Source of the DNA: Tragulus kanchil
Lineage: Eukaryota; Chordata; Mammalia; Artiodactyla; Tragulidae
Direction of reading: 5' to 3'
Assembly (NCBI GenBank): GCA_022376925.1
Contig: JAIOJX010000025.1
Location: forward strand, 139,955,301 to 140,019,300
DNA length: 64,000 nt
Positions 12,246 to 24,467 of the stretch are shown piece by piece. Made by a program: the position numbers and the translations under genes. The notes beneath the pieces were generated by a model. The model had not been told where the DNA came from. It was given only the letters and a program-made list of their open reading frames with translations, and did not search any database. Every line of letters starts with the position of its first letter. Position 1 is the stretch's first letter.

Positions 12246-13168
12246 CAGCATGCAGTAGGGTGCTTGTTTTTCTAATCACAGGGCAAGATTGTTAGCTGTG
12301 ATAATTAGCTTCCTGAAGCCACTAATAAAGAGGGAAGTCACAGTACTTCCAGGAGGGAGAAGTACCTCTGCATTCTTGCCTGGTGGTTACAGTTTGTGTA
12401 TAGGAAGGCAACAAATCTCTTTGAATCCCAGACTGTTCGTCAGGCTCTGAAGGTCTTTGGGGTGGCTTGTATATTGATTGACTGGACTTGGGTATGTGGT
12501 GTTATGTGATCACAACAGACTAAGGCTGCCCTTAGTGCTGCCAGAGGAGAGCCTTTACAGACAAAGAAAAATCATGATCCATTGCTTGTCACAGAGGAAA
12601 CAGCCTGAGTTCTGTGCGGCCTTCTAGTTGGGTTGGGTTAGGAATGTATCAGTCCAGAGAAAGAGATAGGAGGTGACATTTTTTTTTCTCCTGACTTGGT
12701 GTTAGTAAGTCACGAGATCTGGGCACTATATTTATTTTAAACCCAAAGTGTACACAAAAAATTTTTATTTTGTCAAGATGTCGCCCCTCTACTGTGAGCC
12801 CTCTGAGAAAGCAGAGGGCTTCCCCATGGTCATCGACCTTGGCCTCTGAGAATCCTCTGTGGCCACTGTGGAGAGAAGAGAGCAGCATCCTGCCTTCTGC
12901 ATCCTCAGTGCAAGCCCTAGAGGGCACCTTGATGTTTCAGTGGTCCCAGTTCGCGGCATGGGGTGAGAAAAACTGCTGTATGTCACAGGGACAAGGACTA
13001 GATAAACAATGCAAGCAGTGTGTTTACAGATATGCAAATAAGCATGCAAATTAGACTCCTGTTGGCTTCATTTAGAATGTAATTTAAAATTAATTAAAAA
13101 TTAAGAGGTAAATTAGAAGCTAACATTCAACACCATATGGGAAAATATACATGTTTATCAGAATGGCA

Positions 13169-13187
13169 TATATATATATATATATGT
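13169..13187. repeat. (AT)n microsatellite
   Basis: About nine AT units. Confidence 0.9.
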
Positions 13188-14300
13188 GTACTGCATAGAT
13201 GGGAGTTAGTCATGAGGTGTGCAGAATCCCTCCATTTTGGTATTGCATAAAATCAGTGTGGGGACCCAAGATGTTTTAAGGGTTATTTTATAGTGCTCTA
13301 TGAATTAAAATTCACTTTACCTTAAGGATTAAGTGAGTACATTTCAAATGCATTAAATTCTCTGTAAACTTACACTAAAGGACACAGAGTTTTGCAATTG
13401 GAAAGTGAAATGATAAATCAGGTACAGTTTACCTCTATATGCTATAAAATATTTGTGAAACTCATTTTTCTCAGATGGGGTCATTGAGCACATTCACCCT
13501 GCCAGGTGTTTTGCGTATTGTTAATATGCGATCTGAGCATGGAAAGTGTTGATTTCCTCTCTCAGTCACTCAGGAGTTCTGGGTGATTAATGAGTTAATG
13601 GCTGCATCCACACAAGGCCAAAACAACTCATTGAAAAGTGAAAAATTCAATCACTTGACTGACTGTTTTGTCTACAAAACAGCCAAACGACCTCTGTGAT
13701 TGATTTTCTTTTCACTGAATTGATTGCTGTTTTTTTGGCAACTTCATTGAATTAACCAGTTATTTGATACAACCAAGAGTGAGGAGCAACTCGTTATGTT
13801 ATGGTTGTAAAATATCTCTGTGTCAACCTTTTGACCATGCGCATGTAAGCAAGGATTCAATTGATAGTGCCTGTGTAGGAAAATTAGAATTATGCCATAC
13901 TTTGGCTATCGTGGCAACAAAATCTTTATGTTGACATGTAGGTAGTTCTTTTAAGATAATGACATTTTACACAAAGAAGATTTTCTTTATTTTTTCAAAA
14001 ATTCACAGACACAAAGGGAGCTGAGGTCAACCAGAATAAGATAACCACAGAGTGCATGTGTCATGAAGTGACAGAGAGAAGTGACAATAGAGTCACAAAA
14101 AATGACAACAAAACTTCCACAAAAACTGAAAGAAGTTTCAGAAAACAGTGCACCTAGGCAGAAAATTAGGAATTTGGAGACATGTTCTGAGAGCTAGAAG
14201 GGTCAGTGTGGAATTTGGTAAACAGCGTGGAAGGCAAAAAAAAAAGGGAAATTCAAGAAAAAAAAGTATGTGCTCTTGGCTAGTATATGGAAGTATGTGT

Positions 14301-14509
14301 TGCTATGCTTTGTTGCTCAGTCATGTTTGATTCTTTGTGACCCCATGGACTGTAGCCTGCCAGGCTCCTCTGTTCATGGGATTCTCCAGGCAAGAATACT
14401 GAGGTGGGTTGCCAGGCCCTCCTCCCAAGGGAATCTTCCCAACCCAGGAATCAAACCTAGGTCTCCTGCATTGCAGGCGGATTCTTTCTTGTCTGAGCCA
14501 TCAGGGAAG
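14301..14509 (-). mobile_element. Bov-tA SINE
   Basis: GTTGCTCAGTCATGTTTGAT then CCCCATGGACTGTAGCC and finally GAGCCATCAGGGAAG: the full Bov-tA in reverse. Confidence 0.93.
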
Positions 14510-15473
14510 GTCACAGATATATACACTGCCCTAATATAATTGAACATTGAACAAAAATAGTTTCTAATATTCATTTATCTCTTAACTCTGGTTCATTTTT
14601 AATAATGCTGGCAGTCTCTGGCTAATATGATGAAAAATGTTATTCTTTAAAATGTTAGAGTGGAGAGCAGGGTAAAACATACCTATTAAAGAGTCAATTA
14701 ATATGTAGAAAGGAAAGTTACATTGTAAGAAGCTTTGCTTTTTATTCATCCTAATTGAAAGCCAAAGAAGGTATGCAAAGAGGAAAGTTATCATTATTTG
14801 CTGCAACTGGATGCAAGAATCATGCTTAAAAAAGACAGATATTTATTGAAACTAATGGCGCCATGGAGTAGAAAGGAGCCTTGGCAATCATTCATTCTGA
14901 CCCTTCTTAGTTTGCAGATGAATCTACTGGGGTTTCTGAAGGTGAGAAGACCCATTCGTGGTCACAAAACCCCTTCAAGGTCATGTGGCTAGTTTGTGCT
15001 CAAGCAGAAGTCTCCTGCCTATCTGGCAAGGGAGTCATCCTCCTGAGTGTGTCAGAGATGAATGACTAAGGTACAGACTTTAAATGTTGAAGGAAAAGGA
15101 TTGAATTCCTGTTTCGAGAACTGTATTTGAACAGAGGTTGGAGTAGATGGAAGGGCTCTCCCTGAGCTCTAAGGAAACTGTGATCAGCTCAGAGTCCCCT
15201 CCCTGGGCTGCGAGAGTCAATGTCACAGGGCATGGCAAGGTGCTATCTAAGTGGGCCTTCTAGGTTCTGGGAAAGTAGGTGGTCCTGGAGAAGGTCTTCC
15301 AGCTGATGTGGGAATAGACACGGGGGACTAGAGACAGGAAGCTTGAGATGAACTTCTGAGTTTGGAATGGATGTGTGTAGATGACAGAGCCAGCCTCACG
15401 GGAGTATAAGAGAATTGTCATTTTTGGAGACAAAAAGAACTCTAAGAGAGGAACGTTTTAAAAAGCTAGTAGT

Positions 15474-15703
15474 TGAGAGGCGTAAGGGAAGTAGCATGAA
15501 GGCCTGTACTATCATAAGTGAAGAAAATAGCTCTAGTCATTGCTCTGTGAGAAAAGGGGATCCTTCAGGGGTGCTGTGTGATGGTCGGGAGGGGAGGGAA
15601 GGGGGGGATATGCATGTGACTAATCTGAGAACATGCATGTCTGTGAACAACAAAACTCTGTAAAAGTTAAAAGTAAAATAAAGGTTTAAAAAAAAAAAAA
15701 AAA
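15474..15703 (+). pseudogene. Short polyA-tailed processed retrocopy of unidentified transcript
   Basis: AAAAAGCTAGTAGT occurs at 15460-15473 and again at 15699-15712, bracketing about 215 bp plus a 16-base A run (15688-15703). An AATAAA-type signal (AAAATAAAGG) lies about 10 bases before the tail. Target-site duplication, polyA tail and signal are hallmarks of LINE-driven retrotransposition. The body does not match Bov-tA, CHR or BovB, and I do not recognise its parent; a 5'-truncated mRNA 3' UTR or an unfamiliar SINE is possible. Confidence 0.65.
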
Positions 15704-16651
15704 GCTAGTAGTACTGTAGTGCAGAGGGTAAAGGTGGAGGTCAAGAACACTCGTGCTCAGATGAAGCCAGGCAGTGGTGAGGAAGCCCCCACGGGGGAGA
15801 GTTCTGATGGAACCTGTGATAGATGTGAAAAGTCCAGATGTGCATTTTGACTCACATGTGTTTTAACAAAGTGTCCATATAATTCTGATGCTTTGGAAGG
15901 GAAACATTGTAAGAAGCTTTGCTTTTATTCATCCTAATTGAAAGCCAAAGAAGGTATGCAAAGAGGAAAGTTATCATTATTTGCTGCAACTGGATGCAAG
16001 AATCATGCTTAAAAAAGACAGATATTTATTGAAACTAATGGCGCCATGGAGTAGAAAGGAGCCTTGGCAATCATTCATTCTGACCCTTCTTAGTTTGCAG
16101 ATGAATCTACTGGGGTTTCTGAAGGTGAGAAGACCCATTCGTGGTCACAAAACCCCTTCAAGGTCATGTGGCTAGTTTGTGCTCAAGCAGAAGTCTCCTG
16201 CCTATCTGGCAAGGAGTCATCCTCCTGAGTGTGTCAGAGATGAATGACTAAGGTACAGACTTTAAATGTTGAAGGAAAAGGATTGAATTCCTGTTTCGAG
16301 ACCTGTATTTGAACAGAGGTTGGAGTAGATGGAAGGGCTCTCCCTGAGCTCTAAGGAAACTGTGATCAGCTCAGAGTCCCTCCTGGGCTGCGAGTCAATG
16401 TCACAGGGCATGGCAAGGTGCTATCTAAGTGGGCCTTCTAGGTTCTGGGAAAGTAGGTGGTCCTGGAGAAGGTCTTCCAGCTGATGTGGGAATAGACACG
16501 GGGGACTAGAGACAGGAAGCTTGAGATGAACTTCTGAGTTTGGAATGGATGTGTGTAGATGACAGAGCCAGCCTCACGGGAGTATAAGAGAATTGTCATT
16601 TTTGGAGACAAAAAGAACTCTAAGAGAGGAACGTTTTAAAAAGCTAGTAGT

Positions 16652-16880
16652 TGAGAGGCGTAAGGGAAGTAGCATGAAGGCCTGTACTATCATAAGTGAA
16701 GAAAATAGCTCTAGTCATTGCTCTGTGAGAAAAGGGGATCCTTCAGGGGTGCTGTGTGATGGTCGGGAGGGGAGGGAAGGGGGGGATATGCATGTGACTA
16801 ATCTGAGAACATGCATGTCTGTGAACAACAAAACTCTGTAAAAGTTAAAAGTAAAATAAAGGTTTAAAAAAAAAAAAAAA
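16652..16880 (+). pseudogene. Second copy of the polyA-tailed retrocopy (in duplication D)
   Basis: Target-site motif at 16638-16651 and 16877-16890, body and tail as at 15474-15703. It arises from duplication D, not from a second insertion, because the flanks are duplicated too. Confidence 0.65.
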
Positions 16881-17226
16881 AGCTAGTAGTACTGTAGTGC
16901 AGAGGGTAAAGGTGGAGGTCAAGAACACTCGTGCTCAGATGAAGCCAGGCAGTGGTGAGGAAGCCCCCACGGGGGAGAGTTCTGATGGAACCTGTGATAG
17001 ATGTGAAAAGTCCAGATGTGCATTTTGACTCACATGTGTTTTAACAAAGTGTCCATATAATTCTGATGCTTGTCTTAGGAAAACTGAACTGCTCATCACT
17101 AGGCCGTGCAGTTCTCTCATGGCACGATTCATTCATATTCAGTAGACAGGGCTAAGGTGTTTGCCCACCATCAGCCTGCACCAATGGCAAACTAAAACAA
17201 GTCTAGCATAAGTGTTTTTCCAAGGA

Positions 17227-17422
17227 AGTGAAGTGAAAGTCCCTCAGTCATGTCCAACTCTTTGCAACCCCATGGACTGGGGTTGTCTTCCAGGCTCCTC
17301 TGTCCGTGGAATTCTACTGGAGTGGGTAGCTGTTCCCTTCTCCAGGGATCTTCCCTGAGGAGACTGAACCCAGGTCTCCCACATGGTAGGCGGGTTCTTT
17401 ATGGTCTGAGCCACCCGGGAAG
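17227..17422 (-). mobile_element. Bov-tA SINE
   Basis: GTGAAAGTCCCTCAGTCATG to GAGCCACCCGGGAAG, with the usual Bov-tA internal motifs in reverse. Confidence 0.92.
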
Positions 17423-17675
17423 AGCTGCTTCTAATCAGAGATCTGAATCGTGGGCCACAGGCTTACAGGGGTCATGAAGTCCCAGATTTTCAGGGAATCA
17501 TAACGTGGCTTGTATATTAGTAGCACGAGGAATCAAACTTAACAAAGGTGTAGTATTCTTGTAAAGGAGTTAGAGATGGGGCTGGTATAGCAATTCACTT
17601 AGGCTTCCTGTTCTTAGAGAGTGGGAAGAGGGAGGACAGATAAGAGAACGAAGTGAGGTCCTTAGTAGAGTGTTT

Positions 17676-17705
17676 CCTCTCTCTCTTTCTCTCTCTCTCT
17701 CTCCC
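17676..17705. repeat. (CT)n-rich tract
   Basis: CTCTCTCTTTCTCTCTCTCT with two interruptions. Confidence 0.85.
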
Positions 17706-17792
17706 TCTGTGGCCTGGAAATAAGGCATCTAGGACACTTAGTAGGAATACTGGGGTTTTGTTTTCAGCCCTTGGGAGGGGCTAGCAGCAACA

Positions 17793-20020
17793 TAGGATAG
17801 CTGTAATTAAGAGAGGGGAGGATCTAGCTGGCATTCTTGAGGGTCTCCTGTTTCCTATTAATAAGGATGCTGAGTCTACAGCCAGCAAGGCTGATGTGGC
17901 AGCTATGGGACCCTGAAGCTGCCTTACTCTCCTGCCTCACTTGTCACCACCATAGGGAGAGAAGCAGGAGCGGGGGGAGGCTGTTTGAAAGATGGAGCAA
18001 TTTTATTCAGCAGAGACTGGGTATTCCCTAGAGCAGTTGCTTAAATTATTGAATCAAACTAAATTTAAACCAGGTTAGACATTTAGTTAATTTATTTTTC
18101 TCTAACCAGCAGGTAGATGTTTGGAGGAAGACAAGATTATAGACAAAATAAAGGCACTACATTTTCTCTGATAGAAAGTCTCTTAACATTTTCATATCCT
18201 GTTGGTTTTCCGGGGAACACTGTCATCTTTTGTAAGAAATAATCTCAAAATTGATGTGATGAATTTAAGATGGGAAAACATGTTCTGGAATGCTGAATGG
18301 CAACAAACTGTGCCTACATACATAGATCAGTGGGGCTACTGTATATAGTTTTGTTTTCTTTTTTAAGCAATTGAATTCATCAAGGCAATTATTTTATTGC
18401 TCAATAGGACTTACTACTCAGATTGAGTGAGTTTCTTTTGCCCTTTATTTTGCAAGTCTGTTTTTTGAGAATGAAATTTTTTTCTCAGATACTCTGATAG
18501 TTTTGTAACGAGCCATATTTAAGGCATTATCCTATCAGGAAATACTTGAGGCCGTGTTTCAGCAAAGGCTGTGTCCAGTGTCCATGTTTAAGCCCAGTCC
18601 AATTCAGCAAAGGCTGACTGTGGTGCTTTTCTGTGGAGGGCATGTGATAGGGATTGAGGGTGAGGCGACATCAGGGGAGGAGGAATTCCAGGAGGAAATA
18701 ACGGATGCAGAGGATAGTTTTGGCTGGGGAAGCCTGGAGGAGACAACCTTTGTGCTGGGCCTTGAAGAAAGACTTCCCTGAGTGGTGCTTGTTCATGGGG
18801 AAGGCCTTTGAGCTGAGGAAATGTGGATAAAAGAGCAAAAATGAGGAAATATCTAGAGGTTCTGTGGCCAGAGCAGGAGTTCGATGTGCCTAGAGAGAAA
18901 CTACTAGGATAGCTGTAATTAAGAGAGGGGAGGATCTAGCTGGCATTCTTGAGGGTCTCCTGTTTCCTATTAATAAGGATGCTGAGTCTACAGCCAGCAA
19001 GGCTGATGTGGCAGCTATGGGACCCTGAAGCTGCCTTACTCTCCTGCCTCACTTGTCACCACCATAGGGAGAGAAGCAGGAGCGGGGGGAGGCTGTTTGA
19101 AAGATGGAGCAATTTTATTCAGCAGAGACTGGGTATTCCCTAGAGCAGTTGCTTAAATTATTGAATCAAACTAAATTTAAACCAGGTTAGACATTTAGTT
19201 AATTTATTTTTCTCTAACCAGCAGGTAGATGTTTGGAGGAAGACAAGATTATAGACAAAATAAAGGCACTACATTTTCTCTGATAGAAAGTCTCTTAACA
19301 TTTTCATATCCTGTTGGTTTTCCGGGAAACACTGTCATCTTTTGTAAGAAATAATCTCAAAATTGATGTGATGAATTTAAGATGGGAAAACATGTTCTGG
19401 AATGCTGAATGGCAACAAACTGTGCCTACATACATAGATCAGTGGGGCTACTGTATATAGTTTTGTTTTCTTTTTTAAGCAATTGAATTCATCAAGGCAA
19501 TTATTTTATTGCTCAATAGGACTTACTACTCAGATTGAGTGAGTTTCTTTTGCCCTTTATTTTGCAAGTCTGTTTTTTGAGAATGAAATTTTTTTCTCAG
19601 ATACTCTGATAGTTTTGTAACGAGCCATATTTAAGGCATTATCCTATCAGGAAATACTTGAGGCCGTGTTTCAGCAAAGGCTGTGTCCAGTGTCCATGTT
19701 TAAGCCCAGTCCAATTCAGCAAAGGCTGACTGTGGTGCTTTTCTGTGGAGGGCATGTGATAGGGATTGAGGGTGAGGCGACATCAGGGGAGGAGGAATTC
19801 CAGGAGGAAATAACGGATGCAGAGGATAGTTTTGGCTGGGGAAGCCTGGAGGAGACAACCTTTGTGCTGGGCCTTGAAGAAAGACTTCCCTGAGTGGTGC
19901 TTGTTCATGGGGAAGGCCTTTGAGCTGAGGAAATGTGGATAAAAGAGCAAAAATGAGGAAATATCTAGAGGTTCTGTGGCCAGAGCAGGAGTTCGATGTG
20001 CCTAGAGAGAAACTACTAGG
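17793..20020. repeat. Tandem duplication E (period 1112 bp)
   Basis: 17793-18904 is repeated at 18905-20020. The repeats share TAGGATAG at the joint. I saw one substitution, near 18214 against 19326. Its second copy runs into the first copy of duplication F, so the stretch ending at the CTACTAGG motif occurs three times. Confidence 0.95.
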
Positions 20021-20157
20021 CGGTCTCTAGTGGAGGAAGAAGGCTGGACATAGGGTAGGGTGAGGGAGATGGAATGGGGGCGCCGTCAGGAGATAATACT
20101 ATTAGAAAGGAGGCCTGGAGCCTGGGAGCAAGGGAAATTTGAAAAGAAGGCCAGCTC

Positions 20158-20345
20158 GGGACTTCCCATTGGTCCAGTAGCTGAGACTCTGTGTTCCCTA
20201 TGCAGAGGAGACAGGTTTAATTCCTGGTCAGGGAGCTGAGATTCTACGCACTGCACTATGTGGCCCCAAAAGTCAGGACACAAAAAATCAGATAAAATGA
20301 AATTTAAAAAAGAAAGCTCTACAAAAAAATAAATACATAAAAATA
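20158..20345 (+). mobile_element. tRNA-derived SINE, CHR-like
   Basis: It starts GGGACTTCCCATTGGTCCAG, has GGTCAGGGAGCTGAGATTC and an A-rich AATAAATACATAAAAAT tail. AAGGCCAGC at 20147-20155 and 20346-20354 is the target-site duplication, which sets the ends exactly. Confidence 0.88.
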
Positions 20346-21293
20346 AGGCCAGCCCAGCCGACCTGCTCTGACATTGTCTAGATTTGGTAGATGTCCTTGT
20401 CTCTGTGACTGGGGCAGAATGAAAGATTTCAGAGCTTGTGATTCTCTGGCACCTGCCATGTCAGACTAGGATCTTCAGGTCTGCGCTGCTAAAGTGACCA
20501 TTTTGATGGGCTCTATTGGATTAGATGGACTGCATCCCTTGGACATTGTCAGTTCTGCTGAGGTGACACCCAGGTCACCCCTCAGACATCATGGACAGCA
20601 GCAGCTGTTGGCCAGGGGATTAAAAGAAACACAGGAAGGCTCAGTAAAAAGGAAATGCAGCCAATAACAGGAGCTCCAATTTCCAGAGTGGATAATGAAT
20701 GAAAGTGGCAGAACCTCAAAATAACCCCAACCCTGATTTACCTCTGAGGTTCAAGCAAAGCAACAGACTCTTGTGGGTGTATTGTAACATCTCTCTGTAG
20801 GCTGGTATCTTCAGTTTGTCATTGTAGTGTACCACATGTGTCGGTTCATTCTTACTCAAATTCCTGAGGTAATTAGTTTCATAGAATATTGCTAGTTTGG
20901 CATATTTCCCTTGCTCTCATCACTCTTGGGAATTTTCGGAGGAGGAAAAATAACGGATGCAGAGGATAGTTTTGGCTGGAAGCCTAGGAGACAACCTTTG
21001 TGCTGGGCCTTGAAGAAAGACTTCCCTGAGTGGTGCTTGTTCATGGGGAAGGCCTTTGAGCTGAGGAAATGTGGATAAAAGAGCAAAAATGAGGAAATAT
21101 CTAGAGGTTCTGTGGCCAGAGCAGGAGTTCGATGTGCCTAGAGAGAAACTACTAGGCGGTCTCTAGTGGAGGAAGAAGGCTGGACATAGGGTAGGGTGAG
21201 GGAGATGGAATGGGGGCGCCGTCAGGAGATAATACTATTAGAAAGGAGGCCTGGAGCCTGGGAGCAAGGGAAATTTGAAAAGAAGGCCAGCTC

Positions 21294-21480
21294 GGGACTT
21301 CCCATTGGTCCAGTAGCTGAGACTCTGTGTTCCCTATGCAGAGGAGACAGGTTTAATTCCTGGTCAGGGAGCTGAGATTCTACGCACTGCACTATGTGGC
21401 CCCAAAAGTCAGGACACAAAAAATCAGATAAAATGAAATTTAAAAAAGAAAGCTCTACAAAAAAATAAATACATAAAAAT
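21294..21480 (+). mobile_element. tRNA-derived SINE, CHR-like (duplicate of 20158-20345)
   Basis: Same element, tail and target-site duplication, repeated by duplication F. Confidence 0.88.
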
Positions 21481-22214
21481 AAGGCCAGCCCAGCCGACCT
21501 GCTCTGACATTGTCTAGATTTGGTAGATGTCCTTGTCTCTGTGACTGGGGCAGAATGAAAGATTTCAGAGCTTGTGATTCTCTGGCACCTGCCATGTCAG
21601 ACTAGGATCTTCAGGTCTGCGCTGCTAAAGTGACCATTTTGATGGGCTCTATTGGATTAGATGGACTGCATCCCTTGGACATTGTCAGTTCTGCTGAGGT
21701 GACACCCAGGTCACCCCTCAGACATCATGGACAGCAGCAGCTGTTGGCCAGGGGATTAAAAGAAACACAGGAAGGCTCAGTAAAAAGGAAATGCAGCCAA
21801 TAACAGGAGCTCCAATTTCCAGAGTGGATAATGAATGAAAGTGGCAGAACCTCAAAATAACCCCCAACCCTGATTTACCTCTGAGGTTCAAGCAAAGCAA
21901 CAGACTCTTGTGGGTGTATTGTAACATCTCTCTGTAGGCTGGTATCTTCAGTTTGTCATTGTAGTGTACCACATGTGTCGGTTCATTCTTACTCAAATTC
22001 CTGAGGTAATTAGTTTCATAGAATATTGCTAGTTTGGCATATTTCCCTTGCTCTCATCACTCTTGGGAATTTTGAAACCAGAAGGCAGGTACTCTTATCA
22101 CAGAGTTATATTAATAAATTTAATTAACATAAAACAACATTCATCCAGTGGCTGGCACCGGAGGTGCAGAGCTTCTCCTTCTCTCATACTACCAAACTGC
22201 CAATCTTGTCTGCC

Positions 22215-22674
22215 AGCTGGTGAGGTGTTTTTTCCTTTTTAAAGTCGAGTTTGTGGAGGTATAATTTACATAGAGTAAAATCTTCGCTTTTAGGGGTACT
22301 GGTCTGTGAGCATTCATTAATGTGTACAGTTCTGTAATTACCATAGCTAAGATGGGGTGTATTTGCACTGTCTCAAAATTTCCTGCCTCCCTTTTACAGC
22401 CTGTCCCCACCCCCACCAGCCTCTGGCAACTGCTGATTCCTGTTACCAGTTTTACCTTATTTTTCTTAATGTCTTTGAGAGTAACTGTTTCTCCTGAGCA
22501 CCGTCTGCTTTTGAGACTCTTCCATACTATTGAATGCATCATCTTGTTCCTTTTGATTGCTGAGAAGTTTTCCGTTGTATGGATATTGAATTTGTTTACT
22601 CAGTTACCATTTAATGAACACTTGTGTTTTTAGTATCTGGCGGTTATGATGAAAGTTGTTCTAAAAGTTCACCT

Positions 22675-22713
<39 letters not shown>

Positions 22714-23035
22714 TGTGTGTGGACATGTGCATCCATTTGTCTTGATGAAGTGGGGTTTCTGGGTCATATGGACAAGTGTAGGTTAAACTTTAAAAGAAAC
22801 TTCCAGATTCTTTTTGAAAGTGGTGGTCCCATTTTGCATTGCCACCAGCTATGTCTGAGAGGTCCAGCACTCCCCACAGTCTCACCAGCAATTTTATCTT
22901 CTATATTTTTTGTTTTAGTCATTCTTATATGTGCGTAGAAGTATCACACTGTCGATTGGGGTCCTCTTAGTGAGTAATGATGTTGAGAATATTTTCATCT
23001 GCTTATTTTCCATCCATACTTTTTCTTTGGAGAAG
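22215..23035 (-). mobile_element. Old L1 3' part, minus strand
   Basis: The plus strand reads GAGGTATAATTTACATAGAG near 22256, then TATGGATATTGAATTTGTTTA, GGGTCATATGGACAAG, CCACCAGC and TGATGTTGAGAATATTTTC. This is the antisense of the L1M ORF2 end and 3' UTR, with its 3' end at about 22215. A (TG)n run expanded inside it at 22677-22720. It pairs with the plus-strand ORF2 piece to its right. Confidence 0.75.
22677..22724. repeat. (TG)n microsatellite inside L1
   Basis: About 14 TG units, then GCGCGCATG and more GT units. Confidence 0.9.
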
Positions 23036-23067
23036 GGATTGGCATTGGGGATGGAATAGGCATATAA

Positions 23068-23576
23068 ATTAATGGAACAGAAGAGCCCATCCAGAAATAG
23101 CCCATAATTATATGGCCAGTTGATTTTCTCCAAAGGTACCAAGGTAATTCAATGGAGAAAGAATAGGTTTTTCAACAAGTGGGGCTGAGACAATTGGATG
23201 TCAACATGCGAAAGTATGAACTTAGATTCATCTAACACTGTATACAAAAATTAAGGTGGTTCACAGACCTAAATATGAAGTCAAAACTATACAAGAGCTA
23301 TGAAAGAAGAAAAACATAGAAGAACATGTTTGTGATTGTGGATTAAGCAAAGTATTTTAGATAGGACACAAAAAACACAGACTATAAAAGGAAAAATTCC
23401 TAAGTCAGACTCCACAAACTTAAAACTTCTGTTCTTCAAAAGAAACCATTAAGAAAATAGGAGCTCTGCTCAAAAATAAAAAGCTAAAACACAGATAAGG
23501 AAAAAATATTTTCAAAGCATGTATCCAAACGAGGACATATCTAGAATATATAAAGAACTGTCACAGCTCAGTAAGT
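23068..23576 (+). mobile_element. Old L1 ORF2 C-terminal fragment, plus strand (inverted segment)
   Basis: AATGGAACAGAAGAGCCCA, then TTCAACAAGTGGGGCTGAG and CTAGAATATATAAAGAACTG, are typical of the L1 ORF2 region after the reverse transcriptase. It is broken by many changes. In element order it lies directly upstream of the adjacent minus-strand piece but in the opposite orientation, the 5'-inverted form left by twin priming. Confidence 0.75.
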
Positions 23577-23840
23577 GTGCTGGTTGGCTCTCCTCAGTTG
23601 ACCACACCTTTGTGCGTCCAATCAGGAACTTTATGGACAGTTCAAGTCATCAGCTGTTCCTTAAATACACCAGCTTCTCTCTCTCTCCCCTTCCGCTTGT
23701 GATTTGACAGAAGGAGCATTGGTTTGGCCTCTTGTTGCTTTCTGGCATGCCACATAGGAGCTTTCTCTTATAGTGTGATTTTTTCAGTACAACCAGGGAG
23801 ATACTGGATTGAGTTTCAGTTTGGTGGGACTGATCACAAT

Positions 23841-24063
23841 GGGGCTTCCCTGGTGGCTCAGCAGTAATGAATTTGCCTGAAGTTCAGGAGACCCAGGAGA
23901 TGTGGGTTCAACCATGGGTTGAGAAGATCCCATCGAGGTGGGCATGGCAACCCACTCCAATATTCTTGCCTGGAGAATCCCATGGACAGAGAAGCCTGGC
24001 AGACTACAGTCCATGGCATTGCAAAGAGTTGGACACAACTGAAGCGACTGAGAAAGATGCATG
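23841..24063 (+). mobile_element. Bov-tA SINE
   Basis: GGGGCTTCCCTGGTGGCTCA at the start; TATTCTTGCCTGGAGAATCC and GGACACAACTGAAGCGACTG toward the end. Confidence 0.95.
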
Positions 24064-24248
24064 AGCACAGTGGACTCTGGGAGAAGTGAGTGCTGTTCAG
24101 ATGAACCCCAGTTATTTGACAAGCAAGAATTCTACCACTGAACCACTCGTGTGGACCCCAGTTATCTGAGTAGACCCAGAACTGATGGGATTAGAACAGG
24201 GACACTGACTCCCACCTTTCAGGTTCGTATACTTGTAGGAGATATTGT

Positions 24249-24467
24249 GGGCTTCTCACGTGGCACTCGTAAAGAAGCCACCTGCCAATGAGGGAGATAT
24301 CGGAGATACGGTTCCATCTCTGGGTCAGGAAGATTCCCTGGAGGAAGGCATAGCAACCCACTCTAGTCTTGTTGCCTGGAGAATTCCATGGACAGAGAAG
24401 TCTGGCAGGTTAACAGTCCATGGGGTCACAAAGAGTCAGACATGTCTGAAGTGACTTCTCACGCATG
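24249..24467 (+). mobile_element. Bov-tA SINE, diverged
   Basis: GGGCTTCTCACGTGGCACTC at the start, GGTCAGGAAGATTCCCTGG inside, GGGGTCACAAAGAGTCAGAC near the end. Confidence 0.93.

Larger units (their letters stand above)
10941..14300. other. Single-copy stretch apart from one MIR and an AT run
   Basis: Apart from the MIR at 12115-12245 and the AT repeat at 13169 I recognise nothing. Overlapping 86-94 codon frames at 12649-13054 on both strands lack homology. Confidence 0.5.
14720..17071. repeat. Tandem duplication D (period about 1180 bp)
   Basis: 14720-15893 is repeated at 15904-17071, with about 10 unmatched bases at the joint. Copy 2 has several small deletions in its first half: a T run near 15925, a G near 16212, and C and AG losses near 16380-16395. 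Both copies contain the short polyA-tailed retrocopy described separately. Confidence 0.95.
19802..22073. repeat. Tandem duplication F (period about 1136 bp), overlapping E
   Basis: About 19802-20935 is repeated at about 20938-22073. The first 50 bases of copy 2 carry several deletions relative to copy 1 (compare 20975-20995 with 19838-19860). Bases 18704-18905, 19816-20017 and 20953-21150 are three copies of one segment. Confidence 0.95.

Noticed and set aside
23068..23576. Active L1 reverse transcriptase gene
   Set aside because: Only a short, stop-filled part of ORF2 remains and the catalytic region is absent.
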